From the NCBI GenBank assembly GCA_902797555.1, contig CADBTM010000047.1, positions 1 to 6,064 of the forward strand: a DNA stretch of 6,064 bases, in the 5' to 3' direction. Numbering within the stretch: the stretch's first letter is position 1; every line of letters begins with the position of its first letter. Shown here in pieces: positions 1 through 6,026 of the stretch. The position numbers were made by a program, and so were the translations under genes. The stretch comes from Oscillospiraceae bacterium (GTDB taxonomy: Bacteria > Bacillota > Clostridia > Oscillospirales > Butyricicoccaceae). The notes under the pieces are model-generated. The model had not been told where the DNA came from. It ran no database searches and was given only the letters and a program-made list of their open reading frames with translations.

Positions 1-143
1 TCCACTTCCGTCATGTCTTTCCACTGTTCCTTGGAGAAGTAGCCCGCTGTGGGCATAAAACGCAGCAGGGTAAAGACCACCAGCATCACCAGTATGATGG
101 TGACGATGGCCTGACCCAGCTTGGATAACAGATAGCGTCTCAT
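1..143 (-). CDS. Peptide ABC transporter permease, OppB/DppB type (N-terminal fragment)
   Basis: Reading the minus strand from an ATG at 143 gives 47 codons open to the window edge, so the gene is cut off, not broken. The fragment begins MRRYLLSKLGQAIVT and continues into a hydrophobic segment (about residues 9-28), then LLRFMPTAGYF. A short basic start, one long membrane helix and an L/R-x-MP turn are typical of the first permease of oligopeptide/dipeptide importers (BPD_transp_1 family), where the helix leads into an extracytoplasmic loop. A GCGAGGT ribosome site lies about 5 bases upstream of the ATG. It lies directly downstream of the substrate-binding protein gene with a 71-bp gap, so it is very likely the second gene of the same operon; further permease and ATPase genes would be expected beyond the edge. 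The family call rests on a short fragment plus context. Confidence 0.8.
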   Translation of the reverse strand, partial: MRRYLLSKLGQAIVTIILVMLVVFTLLRFMPTAGYFSKEQWKDMTEV

Positions 144-172
144 GTTTTACCTCGCTTTTCGGAAGTTACAGA

Positions 173-195
173 GGGGACGGCATTGCGCCGTCCCC
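173..195 (-). terminator. Intercistronic stem-loop between binding-protein and permease genes
   Basis: A perfect 9-bp stem, GGGGACGGC at 173-181 pairing with GCCGTCCCC at 187-195, closes a 5-base loop. It begins 20 bases after the binding-protein stop. On the minus strand it is followed by TCTGTAAC and not by a run of T, so it is not a convincing full terminator. Such hairpins between a binding-protein gene and its permease genes commonly cause partial termination or protect the upstream mRNA 3' end, so the binding protein is made in excess. The structure is seen; the role is inferred. Confidence 0.6.
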
Positions 196-214
196 CTTCG
201 GTTGCAGCAGCGGA

Positions 215-2155
215 TTAGTTGGAGAGAGCTGCCTTTTCGTTGTTGTATGCTTCGGTCAGTGCCGCATATTCCGCAGCAGTGACGGGGTTCTCCCGGATGA
301 GAGCGCCCTTCATCTTATAGCGCGCCATTCCGAAATAGCCGCCGGGCACGGTGTAGGGCACGATGCGGGTCATGTTGTAGGAGCCGCCGCCGGACATATA
401 GGGCTTGATATAAGCATGCTCCAGCAGATAAGCCTCGGCCTCGGCATAGGCCTCATAGCGCTCGTTGATGTTGTAAAGCGCGGTGGCCTTTGCGATCATG
501 GCGTCAAACTCGGGAATATCGTAGCTGCTCTCGGTGATGTCATAGTCGGAGGTGCAGCGGTCCAGGTTGGCGGAGGGGTCGGCATAGCGGAAGCCGTAGC
601 TGTCGTCCAGCAGATCCCAGTTGCCCAGATCGTACACGTCGGCGCTGAAGCTGTTGGAGGAGTAGCCCAGGATCACGTTGACATAATCGGTGCCCAGATA
701 GGTCTCCAGCATCTGCTTGACCAGAGTGGCCTTTTTCATCTCGCTGTCCGAGCTGCCGGAGGAATAGACGATGTCGATGGGCAGCTTGCCGTCGGAGTGG
801 AACTGAGTGATGGGCAGCATATCCACTTCGCCGGGAGTGACGCCCTTCAGGGTGACGCCGTCCGCCTCGCACAGCTCCTTGACGGCCTGCTCCATATAGC
901 CTCTGGCGGTCTCAGCGTTGAAGGGATCGGTACCCTTAAAGGACTTGAGCGCGTCGTAATCGGTGTAATCCTTGCCGTTCTCATCGAACATGCAGTTTTC
1001 GGGCAGCAGGGTGAAGCGGCAGAAGAAGGCGGGATCATTGGGCTCCCAGATGGCGGAGATGGTCACCGCATCGATGGCGGTAAAGATGGCCTTGCGGAAG
1101 TTCTCATTCTGCACGGCGGCAGCCAGCTCGGGGTTCTCGGTGGCAAAGTTGAAGGAATACCAGTAGGTGGTCACGGTCTTCTCAGACAGATAGACGTAAT
1201 CGGCCCACTCAGAGCCGCGGACGCTGGCCACTTCCTCAGAGGAGAGGGAGGTGGAGGTGATGTTGCCGCGCTCGAACATCTCCAGGCTGGAGATACCGTC
1301 GGAGACATATTCCCAGCTAAGGGTGTCCACGGTCAGGTGCTCCAGATCCCAGTAGTGCTCGTTCTTGCTGAGCACCACCATCTTGTCCAGATCCCACTGG
1401 GAGATATAATAGCCGCCGTTGTACAGCATCTTTTCCTTTGCGATGCCGTACTCGTCGCCCACCGTGTCCAGGAACTCCTGATTGACGGGGAGCAGCAGAT
1501 CCAGCTGGGCATAGCTGAGGAAGTAGGGATAGGAGCCTGCCAGCGTGTACTGCACGGTGTATTTGTCCAGAGCCTTGACGCCCACGGTCTCGTCAAAGGT
1601 GGCCAAGGCCTGCTCACGGGTCATGGAGGTCTCGGTGCCGTCGTCCACGTCTACCAGCAGATAGTAGTAATCGTACAGACCGTTGATGACGCTGCGGATG
1701 GTGCTGAAGGAGCTGGCGGTGTGGGCGGGATCGGCCACATAGCGGATGCCGCTGACAAAGTCGTCGGCAGTCACTTCATACTGGGTCTCGGCGCCGGTGC
1801 AGTCCACCCACTTGACGCCCTGCCGCAGATGGAAGGTCCACTGGCTGTAGTCGTCGTTGTGCTCCCAGGTCTCGGCCAGACTGCCCACGGCGCGGCCGTA
1901 GCGGTCGGTTTCGATCAGTCCGTCCACCAGATTGGAGATAAAGATATAATCTGACGTACCGGAGGTGGTGTAGGGATTCATGGTGGTGATGGGGGAAGAG
2001 AAGGTGGATTTATACTCCTTCAGATAGGTCGCGTTGGGATCGGCTTGTCCGGTGGCCACCGGAGTCGTAGATGGAGTAGTGCTTCCCTGACCGCAGCCAG
2101 CCAGCATACCTGCCAGCATGACGACAGCCAACAGAAGGGCGATGTGTTTCTTCAT
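215..2155 (-). CDS. Peptide ABC transporter substrate-binding lipoprotein (OppA/DppA family, SBP_bac_5)
   Basis: This 646-residue lipoprotein captures peptides outside the membrane for the importer encoded downstream. The start chosen is the ATG at 2155, which follows an AAGGAGT site by about 8 bases and opens directly onto the signal peptide MKKHIALLLA; an in-frame ATG 15 codons upstream has no such site and would put charged residues before the signal. The lipobox LAGC ends at Cys21, the predicted lipidated residue, followed by a Ser/Thr-rich linker (about 24-35). Family 5 hallmarks follow: LAETWE...WTFHLRQGVKW (93-116), VTADDFVSG (128-136), YNGGYYISQWD then LSKNEHYWD (245-270), FRKAI (353-357) and YADPSANLD (524-532). 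It is longer than the roughly 540 residues of enteric OppA/DppA, as is common in Clostridia. First gene of the minus-strand operon. The ligand cannot be read from sequence; the neighbouring iadA suggests short peptides, perhaps isoaspartyl ones. Confidence 0.93.
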   Translation of the reverse strand: MKKHIALLLAVVMLAGMLAGCGQGSTTPSTTPVATGQADPNATYLKEYKSTFSSPITTMNPYTTSGTSDYIFISNLVDGLIETDRYGRAVGSLAETWEHNDDYSQWTFHLRQGVKWVDCTGAETQYEVTADDFVSGIRYVADPAHTASSFSTIRSVINGLYDYYYLLVDVDDGTETSMTREQALATFDETVGVKALDKYTVQYTLAGSYPYFLSYAQLDLLLPVNQEFLDTVGDEYGIAKEKMLYNGGYYISQWDLDKMVVLSKNEHYWDLEHLTVDTLSWEYVSDGISSLEMFERGNITSTSLSSEEVASVRGSEWADYVYLSEKTVTTYWYSFNFATENPELAAAVQNENFRKAIFTAIDAVTISAIWEPNDPAFFCRFTLLPENCMFDENGKDYTDYDALKSFKGTDPFNAETARGYMEQAVKELCEADGVTLKGVTPGEVDMLPITQFHSDGKLPIDIVYSSGSSDSEMKKATLVKQMLETYLGTDYVNVILGYSSNSFSADVYDLGNWDLLDDSYGFRYADPSANLDRCTSDYDITESSYDIPEFDAMIAKATALYNINERYEAYAEAEAYLLEHAYIKPYMSGGGSYNMTRIVPYTVPGGYFGMARYKMKGALIRENPVTAAEYAALTEAYNNEKAALSN

Positions 2156-2227
2156 GTCAGAACACTCCTTTTCGTCATTGTGCGGAATTTGCATTCCCAA
2201 AAACCTTTTTATGGTTAAACATATGCT

Positions 2228-2256
2228 ACCATACCGACCATCAAAAGTAAAGTAAA
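2228..2256 (-). promoter_or_regulatory. Candidate promoter of the peptide importer operon
   Basis: On the minus strand TTTACT (2256 down to 2251) and TATGGT (2233 down to 2228) form a -35/-10 pair with 17-bp spacing, each matching 4 of 6 consensus bases. Transcription would start near 2221, giving a leader of about 66 bases before the ATG at 2155. The -35 lies inside the dyad at 2249-2262, which supports regulation here. An alternative further upstream is TTGACG (2317-2312) with TATCGC (2294-2289), also 17 bp apart: better -35, poorer -10. Which one is used cannot be settled by eye. Confidence 0.45.
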
Positions 2257-2262
2257 AACTTT
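2249..2262. promoter_or_regulatory. Putative RpiR-family operator 1, importer side
   Basis: The sequence AAAGT-AAAA-ACTTT is a 5+5 bp inverted repeat with a 4-bp spacer. It matches the operator copy at 2377-2390 in 13 of 14 positions, the difference lying in the spacer. An extra half-site AAAGT immediately precedes it (2244-2248), giving a tandem AAAGTAAAGT. The dyad covers the candidate -35 of the importer operon, so a bound repressor would block that promoter. RpiR/MurR-family regulators commonly bind AT-rich dyads with A-rich left and T-rich right arms. The assignment to this regulator is inference. Confidence 0.6.
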
Positions 2263-2347
2263 CATGAAAAATGGATTTTGTTTAGAATGCGATATTTATT
2301 CATAGAATTTTCGTCAATTTTACCGAATTATCTTTGGCAAACAGGGG

Positions 2348-2376
2348 TTGATTTTCTCACTGCAATCCGGTAGAAT
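2348..2376 (+). promoter_or_regulatory. Promoter of the rpiR-iadA operon
   Basis: TTGATT (2348-2353) and TAGAAT (2371-2376) are separated by exactly 17 bp, matching sigma-A consensus at 4 of 6 and 5 of 6 positions. Transcription would begin near 2383, leaving a leader of about 24 bases with a GGGGGAAG ribosome site before the ATG at 2407. The -10 and the predicted start overlap the dyad at 2374-2393. Confidence 0.7.
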
Positions 2377-2393
2377 AAAGTAAACACTTTATT
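2374..2393. promoter_or_regulatory. Putative RpiR-family operator 2, regulator side (autoregulatory)
   Basis: AATAAAGT-AAAC-ACTTTATT is a perfect 8+8 bp inverted repeat with a 4-bp spacer. Its core repeats the importer-side dyad at 2249-2262. It overlaps the last bases of the -10 and spans the predicted transcription start of the regulator gene, the classic place for a repressor that controls its own synthesis. It is not followed by a T run that would make it a terminator, and it lies upstream of the first gene of its unit, so an operator is the better reading. Confidence 0.65.
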
Positions 2394-2406
2394 TTGGGGG
2401 AAGACA

Positions 2407-3288
2407 ATGACAAAGCTGGAGGAACTGTTCCAAAACAGGGACACACTGACGGCAAAGCAGCGCTCTATCGTAGAATATATTCTCAGCGCGCCCGACGAGG
2501 CGGCATATCTTTCATTAAAGGAATTGAGCGCCCGGGCGGGCGCCTCCGAGGTTTCTGTGCTGCGGCTGTGCAAGGCGCTGGGTCTTGAGAGTTTTGTGGA
2601 GCTCAAGCAGGTGCTGCGGGACTATAACAGCGAGCAGCTTCGCCTTGCCTCGCCGACCGCCTTTTCTTCAGAGGGGACGGCGCTGGATATGGCCGATCCG
2701 CTGGACGTGATCACCGCCGCCTGCGAGGACGACATCTATAATATGCGCAGCATGCTCAGCGGCCTGGAACGGGAAGCGCTGCTCTCCTGTGCCCAGGGCT
2801 TGTTGGAGGCGGGAGAGGTGGCAGTGTTTGCCCACGACGCATCCTTCCTGTTTGCCGACTATCTCTCCTACCGTCTCAACTTTTTGCGCATCAAGTGCAC
2901 CAGCTATCAGATCGCAAACAGCGATTCCATCCAGTCGGCTCTGGCCAGACTGGGCAAAAAGGACTGGGTCATCTTCCTTTCCTTCCCGCCGTACCACCAG
3001 CCCACGGAAAACCTGGTGAGCTTTTGCCGGTATCGGGGCATCCGGATGATCACCATCACCGACAGTATGGAGTCTCCCGCCGCCGTCCCCGACGCCAGCG
3101 TGTTCCTCTGCCGCACCGCCACCCGGTTTTTCTACAACTCGCAGTGCACCACCATCAGTCTGATCAATGCGCTGGCCTCCTGCATCGCGTATCTGCTGGG
3201 ACCCCGCTTCCAGGATATTCTGGAGGAAGAAAAGGAAGTCAGCAATTTCTTTATTACCGACCAAACGGAAAATACGATTCAGGAATAA
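2407..3288 (+). CDS. RpiR/MurR-family transcriptional regulator (HTH_6 + SIS)
   Basis: This 293-residue protein, close to the usual 280-300 for the family, is a DNA-binding regulator. Residues 1-75 form the N-terminal HTH domain; LSLKELSARAGASEVSVLRL (36-55) is the helix-turn-helix, followed by the family-typical CKALGLESFVELK. Residues about 110-275 form the SIS domain, which in relatives binds phosphosugars or other effectors: VAVFAHDASFLFADYLSYRL (138-157), WVIFLSFPPYHQPTENLV (187-204) and GIRMITITDS (211-220). The usual glycine- and serine-rich phosphosugar loops (GxGxS, SxSGxT) are replaced by AHDAS and SFPPYHQPT, so a sugar phosphate effector is doubtful. The ATG at 2407 follows a G-rich ribosome site. 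The gene heads an operon with iadA and is divergent from the peptide importer, with a dyad on its own promoter. Whether it represses or activates is not shown. Confidence 0.92.
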   Translation: MTKLEELFQNRDTLTAKQRSIVEYILSAPDEAAYLSLKELSARAGASEVSVLRLCKALGLESFVELKQVLRDYNSEQLRLASPTAFSSEGTALDMADPLDVITAACEDDIYNMRSMLSGLEREALLSCAQGLLEAGEVAVFAHDASFLFADYLSYRLNFLRIKCTSYQIANSDSIQSALARLGKKDWVIFLSFPPYHQPTENLVSFCRYRGIRMITITDSMESPAAVPDASVFLCRTATRFFYNSQCTTISLINALASCIAYLLGPRFQDILEEEKEVSNFFITDQTENTIQE

Positions 3289-3310
3289 ACGGAATTCTAT
3301 ACAGCTTTAC

Positions 3311-3317
3311 AAGGAGG
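3311..3317 (+). promoter_or_regulatory. Ribosome binding site of iadA
   Basis: A full AAGGAGG Shine-Dalgarno sequence lies 4 bases before the ATG at 3322. It fixes the iadA start and suggests strong translation from the rpiR-iadA transcript; no promoter was recognised in the 33-bp gap after the regulator stop. Confidence 0.85.
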
Positions 3318-3321
3318 CTCT

Positions 3322-4479
3322 ATGCTGACACTTTGGAAAAACTGTGATATATACGCCCCAAGGCATCTTGGACGGAAGGACATCCTTATCGAAGGAGGCG
3401 TCATCGCCGAGATCGGCAACGATCTGGGCGCGTGGCTCTCCGCACCGCAGATCACCGTTCGGGACATGGAGGGCGCTATCGTCTGCCCCGGTCTGCTGGA
3501 CATCCACACCCACGTCACCGGCGGCGGGGGAGAGCAGGGGCCTGCTTCCCGCACGCCCGAGCTGCAGCTCACCGACTTTACCCTCAACGGCGTCACCTCT
3601 GTGGTGGGTCTGCTGGGCACCGACGGCATCTCCCGCGGGCTGGAAAACCTGCTCTTCAAGGTGCGCGCACTGGAGGAGGAGGGCCTGTCCACATGGATGC
3701 TGACGGGCAACTACCGCGTCCCCACCAAGACCCTGTTCGGCGATGTGGAAAAGGATATCGCCCTCATTGACAAGGTCATCGGCGTCAAGACCGCCCTTGC
3801 CGACCACCGCGGCTCGGCCGTCACCGGACAGGAGCTGGCGCGCATGGGCTCGGAGGCCCGCATCGGCGGCATGATCTCCGGCAAGCCGGGCTTTGTCACC
3901 ATCCATATGGGCGCCCACGAGCATCGGATGGACGAGATCTTCTGGGCACTGGAGCATTCCGAGGTGCCTGCGCAGAACTTCCTGCCCACCCATTGCTGCC
4001 GCTCGCCCGAGCTGGTCGCCGACGCCGTCCGGCTGAACAAGCGGGGCGGATACATCGACTTTACCGCCGACCTGCCCGAAAACGAGGCAGGCACCACCGC
4101 CGCGCTGTGCAGCGCTCTTCGTCAGGGCGCAGCGGTCACCCGCATCACCATGAGCTCGGACGCGGGAGGCAGCCAGCCCACCTTCAACGACAAGGGCGAA
4201 TGCATCGGACTGACCTACTCCACCAGCGTCACCCTGCTCCAGGAGCTGCATCGGATGCTCTATCGGGAGGGCCTGCCGCTGGAGACGGCGCTGATGTTCT
4301 TTACCGAAAACCCCGCCCGTCTGATCGGACAGGCCGGAAAGAAGGGCAGCATCGTCAAGGGCGCCGACGCCGACCTGCTTGTGCTGGGCAAGGATTGCCG
4401 CGTGGTGCACCTGCTGGCAAAGGGCAGGGAAGCCGTCCGGGACGGCAAGGCCGTCATGAAGGGCAGATTCCAGATCTGA
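3322..4479 (+). CDS. iadA: Isoaspartyl dipeptidase (beta-aspartyl dipeptidase), amidohydrolase family M38
   Basis: This 385-residue cytoplasmic enzyme (E. coli IadA is 390) hydrolyses beta-aspartyl-X dipeptides, products of damaged-protein turnover, to aspartate and a free amino acid. The binuclear zinc site is complete, at a near-constant offset from E. coli IadA: His62 and His64 (IHTH), Glu71 after GGGG, Lys156 (GVK, the carboxylated bridging lysine), His195 (IHMG), His224 (LPTH) and catalytic Asp280 (MSSD). Residues matching the E. coli substrate contacts are also present: Tyr131, Arg163 (DHRGS) and Arg227. Other hallmarks are RTPE (77-80), VVGLLGTDG (94-102), SGKPG (186-190) and GSIVKGADADLLVL near the C-terminus, where the beta-sandwich domain closes. 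Unusually, two cysteines (225-226) replace the VN of E. coli after His224. Downstream of rpiR by 33 bp, apparently co-transcribed, and ended by a strong terminator. No signal peptide, so substrates must be imported or made inside. Confidence 0.95.
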   Translation: MLTLWKNCDIYAPRHLGRKDILIEGGVIAEIGNDLGAWLSAPQITVRDMEGAIVCPGLLDIHTHVTGGGGEQGPASRTPELQLTDFTLNGVTSVVGLLGTDGISRGLENLLFKVRALEEEGLSTWMLTGNYRVPTKTLFGDVEKDIALIDKVIGVKTALADHRGSAVTGQELARMGSEARIGGMISGKPGFVTIHMGAHEHRMDEIFWALEHSEVPAQNFLPTHCCRSPELVADAVRLNKRGGYIDFTADLPENEAGTTAALCSALRQGAAVTRITMSSDAGGSQPTFNDKGECIGLTYSTSVTLLQELHRMLYREGLPLETALMFFTENPARLIGQAGKKGSIVKGADADLLVLGKDCRVVHLLAKGREAVRDGKAVMKGRFQI

Positions 4480-4490
4480 ACCGAAAGCAC

Positions 4491-4525
4491 AAAGATCCTC
4501 AGAGAACCTCTGAGGATCTTTTTTT
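4491..4525 (+). terminator. Rho-independent terminator of rpiR-iadA
   Basis: AAAGATCCTCAGAG (4491-4504) pairs perfectly with CTCTGAGGATCTTT (4508-4521) around a 3-base loop AAC; the run of seven T (4519-4525) completes it. It begins 11 bases after the iadA stop. This is a textbook intrinsic terminator and separates iadA from the MATE gene. Confidence 0.93.
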
Positions 4526-4537
4526 GTCCAAGCCTTC

Positions 4538-4567
4538 TTGCGGGACGGCAAAAGGGTATGCTATACT
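4538..4567 (+). promoter_or_regulatory. Promoter of the MATE transporter gene (extended -10)
   Basis: TGCTATACT (4559-4567) is an extended -10 with 5 of 6 core matches. A weak -35, TTGCGG (4538-4543), lies 18 bp upstream. Its position between the iadA terminator and the next gene supports independent transcription, starting near 4574. Confidence 0.65.
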
Positions 4568-4605
4568 GATAAAAAAGCTGCGAAATCAGCCGGGAGGGAT
4601 GTCCC

Positions 4606-5961
4606 TTGTACGAAGATGAAAAGAAAAAACAGGCCGCCGAAGCCCGCTACCGGGATCTCACCGAGACCCCTGTGCCCCAGCTCATCCTGCGGCTGTCCGT
4701 GCCCACCATCATCAGCATGCTGGTCACCGCCATCTATAATGCCGCAGACACCTTCTTTGTGGGGCGGATCTCCACCGAGGCCACTGCCGCCGTGGGGCTT
4801 GCCTTTTCGGTGATGGCCGTCATTCAGGCGCTGGGCTTTTTCTGCGGACAGGGCTCGGCCAACTATCTTTCCCGCAGACTGGGCGCGGGGGATCGCAGGG
4901 AGGCGGAGGAAATGGCCTCCACCGGTCTGGCGCTGGCGCTCATTCTGGGCGGCGCGATGACGGTACTCTCCCTGCTCTTTCTCCGGCCGCTGGCCGCATT
5001 TTTGGGAGCGAGCGAAAGCACCATGGCCGATACGCTGGCCTATCTGCGCATCATCGTCATCGGCGCGCCCTTTGTGATGGGGCAGTTTGTCATCAACAAT
5101 CAGCTGCGCTTTCAGGGCAGCGCCACCTATGCCATGGTGGGGCTGCTGTGCGGCGCGGTGCTCAATATCGGGCTGGATCCGCTGCTCATTTTCGGCTTTC
5201 ACATGGGGGTCGCCGGTGCGGCGCTGGCCACGGTCTGCGGTCAGATGATCAGCTTTTGCGTGCTGTTGATCGGCACCACCCGGGGCGGAAACATCCGTCC
5301 GAAGCTGTCCAACGTGCGGCTGAACGGGCACTTTTTGCTGGAGATCGTCAACGGGGGCATGCCCGCCCTGTTCCGTCAGGGTCTGGCCGCCGTGGCCACC
5401 GTGCTGCTCAACCGGGCGGCGGGCGTTTACGGCGACGCCGCCATCGCCGGAATGAGCGTCACCACCCGGGTGATGATGTTTGTTTCCAGCGCCCTCATCG
5501 GCTTTGGACAGGGGTATCAGCCGGTGTGCGCCTTCAATTACGGCGCGAACAAGAAAAACCGGGTGCGGGAGGGCTATTTCTTCTGCGTCAAATACGGGAC
5601 GATGTTTTTGCTGGTCATGGCGGCGCTTTGCCTGTGCTTTGCCCCGTCCATCATCGGCTGGTTCCGGGACGACCCCCAGGTGATCGCCGTGGGCAAGACT
5701 GCTCTGCGGTGGCAGGCTGCGGCGCTTCCGCTGCTGGCCTTTACGGTGATCACCAACATGATGCTCCAATCCACCGGAAAGGGCGTCAAGGCGTCCATCA
5801 CCTCCTCCGCCCGCAGCGGCATCTTCTTTATCCCGCTGATCCTGATCCTGCCCACGCTCTTCGGCCTCACCGGTGTGGAGATCACCCAGGCCTGCGCCGA
5901 CGTGCTGACGGTCTTTATCTCCGTCCCCTTCGCCGTGTCCGAGCTGAAAAAGATGAAATAA
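4606..5961 (+). CDS. MATE-family efflux transporter (TTG start)
   Basis: This 451-residue inner-membrane protein belongs to the MATE (multidrug and toxic compound extrusion) family, which exports organic cations, drugs or metabolites using a sodium or proton gradient; the length and about 12 hydrophobic segments fit. Hallmarks in the first half are PQLILRLSVPTIISML (24-39), NAADTFFVGR (45-54), SRRLGAGDRREAEE (89-102) and GLDPLLIF (189-196); in the second half MPALFRQGL (252-260), GQGYQPVCAFNYGA (301-314) and MMLQSTGKG (385-393), a pseudo-repeat of two MatE domains. The start is a TTG at 4606: a GGGAGG site (4592-4597) precedes it by 8 bases, ATGs at 4599 and 4616 are out of frame, and the next in-frame Met is residue 38, inside the first helix. 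The charged head (DEKKKQAAEARYRD) is soluble. Substrate unknown; no sequence sign ties it to the peptide module upstream. Confidence 0.93.
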   Translation: MYEDEKKKQAAEARYRDLTETPVPQLILRLSVPTIISMLVTAIYNAADTFFVGRISTEATAAVGLAFSVMAVIQALGFFCGQGSANYLSRRLGAGDRREAEEMASTGLALALILGGAMTVLSLLFLRPLAAFLGASESTMADTLAYLRIIVIGAPFVMGQFVINNQLRFQGSATYAMVGLLCGAVLNIGLDPLLIFGFHMGVAGAALATVCGQMISFCVLLIGTTRGGNIRPKLSNVRLNGHFLLEIVNGGMPALFRQGLAAVATVLLNRAAGVYGDAAIAGMSVTTRVMMFVSSALIGFGQGYQPVCAFNYGANKKNRVREGYFFCVKYGTMFLLVMAALCLCFAPSIIGWFRDDPQVIAVGKTALRWQAAALPLLAFTVITNMMLQSTGKGVKASITSSARSGIFFIPLILILPTLFGLTGVEITQACADVLTVFISVPFAVSELKKMK

Positions 5962-5974
5962 AAGAAAAAGCCCC

Positions 5975-6007
5975 GAGGGAGGCACTTCGTAAGGAAGCGC
6001 CTCCCTC
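5975..6007. terminator. GC-rich hairpin downstream of the MATE gene
   Basis: GAGGGAGGC (5975-5983) pairs with GCCTCCCTC (5999-6007); an inner CTTC/GAAG stem (5985-5988 with 5994-5997) continues it across an A-C mismatch, leaving a 5-base loop. It starts 13 bases after the MATE stop. On the plus strand only TTT follows, 3 bases later; on the minus strand the stem is followed by GGGGCTTTTTCTTTT. It probably ends the MATE transcript, possibly in both directions, but the T-rich side favours minus-strand transcripts. Confidence 0.6.
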
Positions 6008-6026
6008 CCGTTTGAACTCAAGATAA

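Larger units (their letters stand above)
2156..2406. promoter_or_regulatory. Divergent AT-rich control region between importer operon and rpiR-iadA
   Basis: This 251-bp non-coding stretch is clearly richer in A and T than the flanking genes and separates two divergent transcription units. It contains the ribosome sites for both first genes, one good plus-strand promoter, one or two candidate minus-strand promoters, and two copies of a 14-bp dyad (AAAGT-N4-ACTTT) whose centres are 128 bp apart. No small ORF with a credible start was seen in it. Confidence 0.85.

Noticed and set aside
416..1954. 512-codon open frame on the plus strand, antisense to the binding-protein gene
   Set aside because: The translation is low-complexity (rich in G, V, H, D, Q), matches no family I recognise, and is the mirror of GC-rich third positions in the real gene on the other strand.
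2156..2200. Upstream in-frame ATG at 2200 giving a 15-residue longer binding protein
   Set aside because: It would put charged residues (HNDEKE) ahead of the signal peptide and lacks a good ribosome site, while the ATG at 2155 has AAGGAGT at proper spacing.
2260..2269. Palindrome TTTCATGAAA next to operator 1
   Set aside because: A 10-bp palindrome with no second copy in the control region; it overlaps the better supported AAAGT-N4-ACTTT dyad and may be chance in AT-rich DNA.
2306..2320. CodY-like box (AATTTTCGTCAATTT) in the divergent region
   Set aside because: It matches the AATTTTCWGAAAATT consensus at 11 of 15 positions, a level expected by chance in such an AT-rich stretch, and is not well placed on a promoter I trust. 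It would need conservation to be taken seriously.
3307..4551. 414-codon open frame on the minus strand, antisense to iadA
   Set aside because: It runs through the iadA terminator, has no recognisable domain, and lies opposite a gene with every catalytic residue intact.
4561..6021. 486-codon open frame on the minus strand, antisense to the MATE gene
   Set aside because: The composition (runs of H, G, Q, D, R) and absence of any domain mark it as a shadow of the MATE coding frame; it also starts past the hairpin at 5975-6007 and ends upstream of the MATE promoter region.
5148..6026. 292-codon open frame on the plus strand inside and beyond the MATE gene
   Set aside because: Out of frame with the MATE protein, arginine- and histidine-rich and without transmembrane segments or a known domain: a +1 shadow. 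MATE itself is uninterrupted, so no frameshift is implied.
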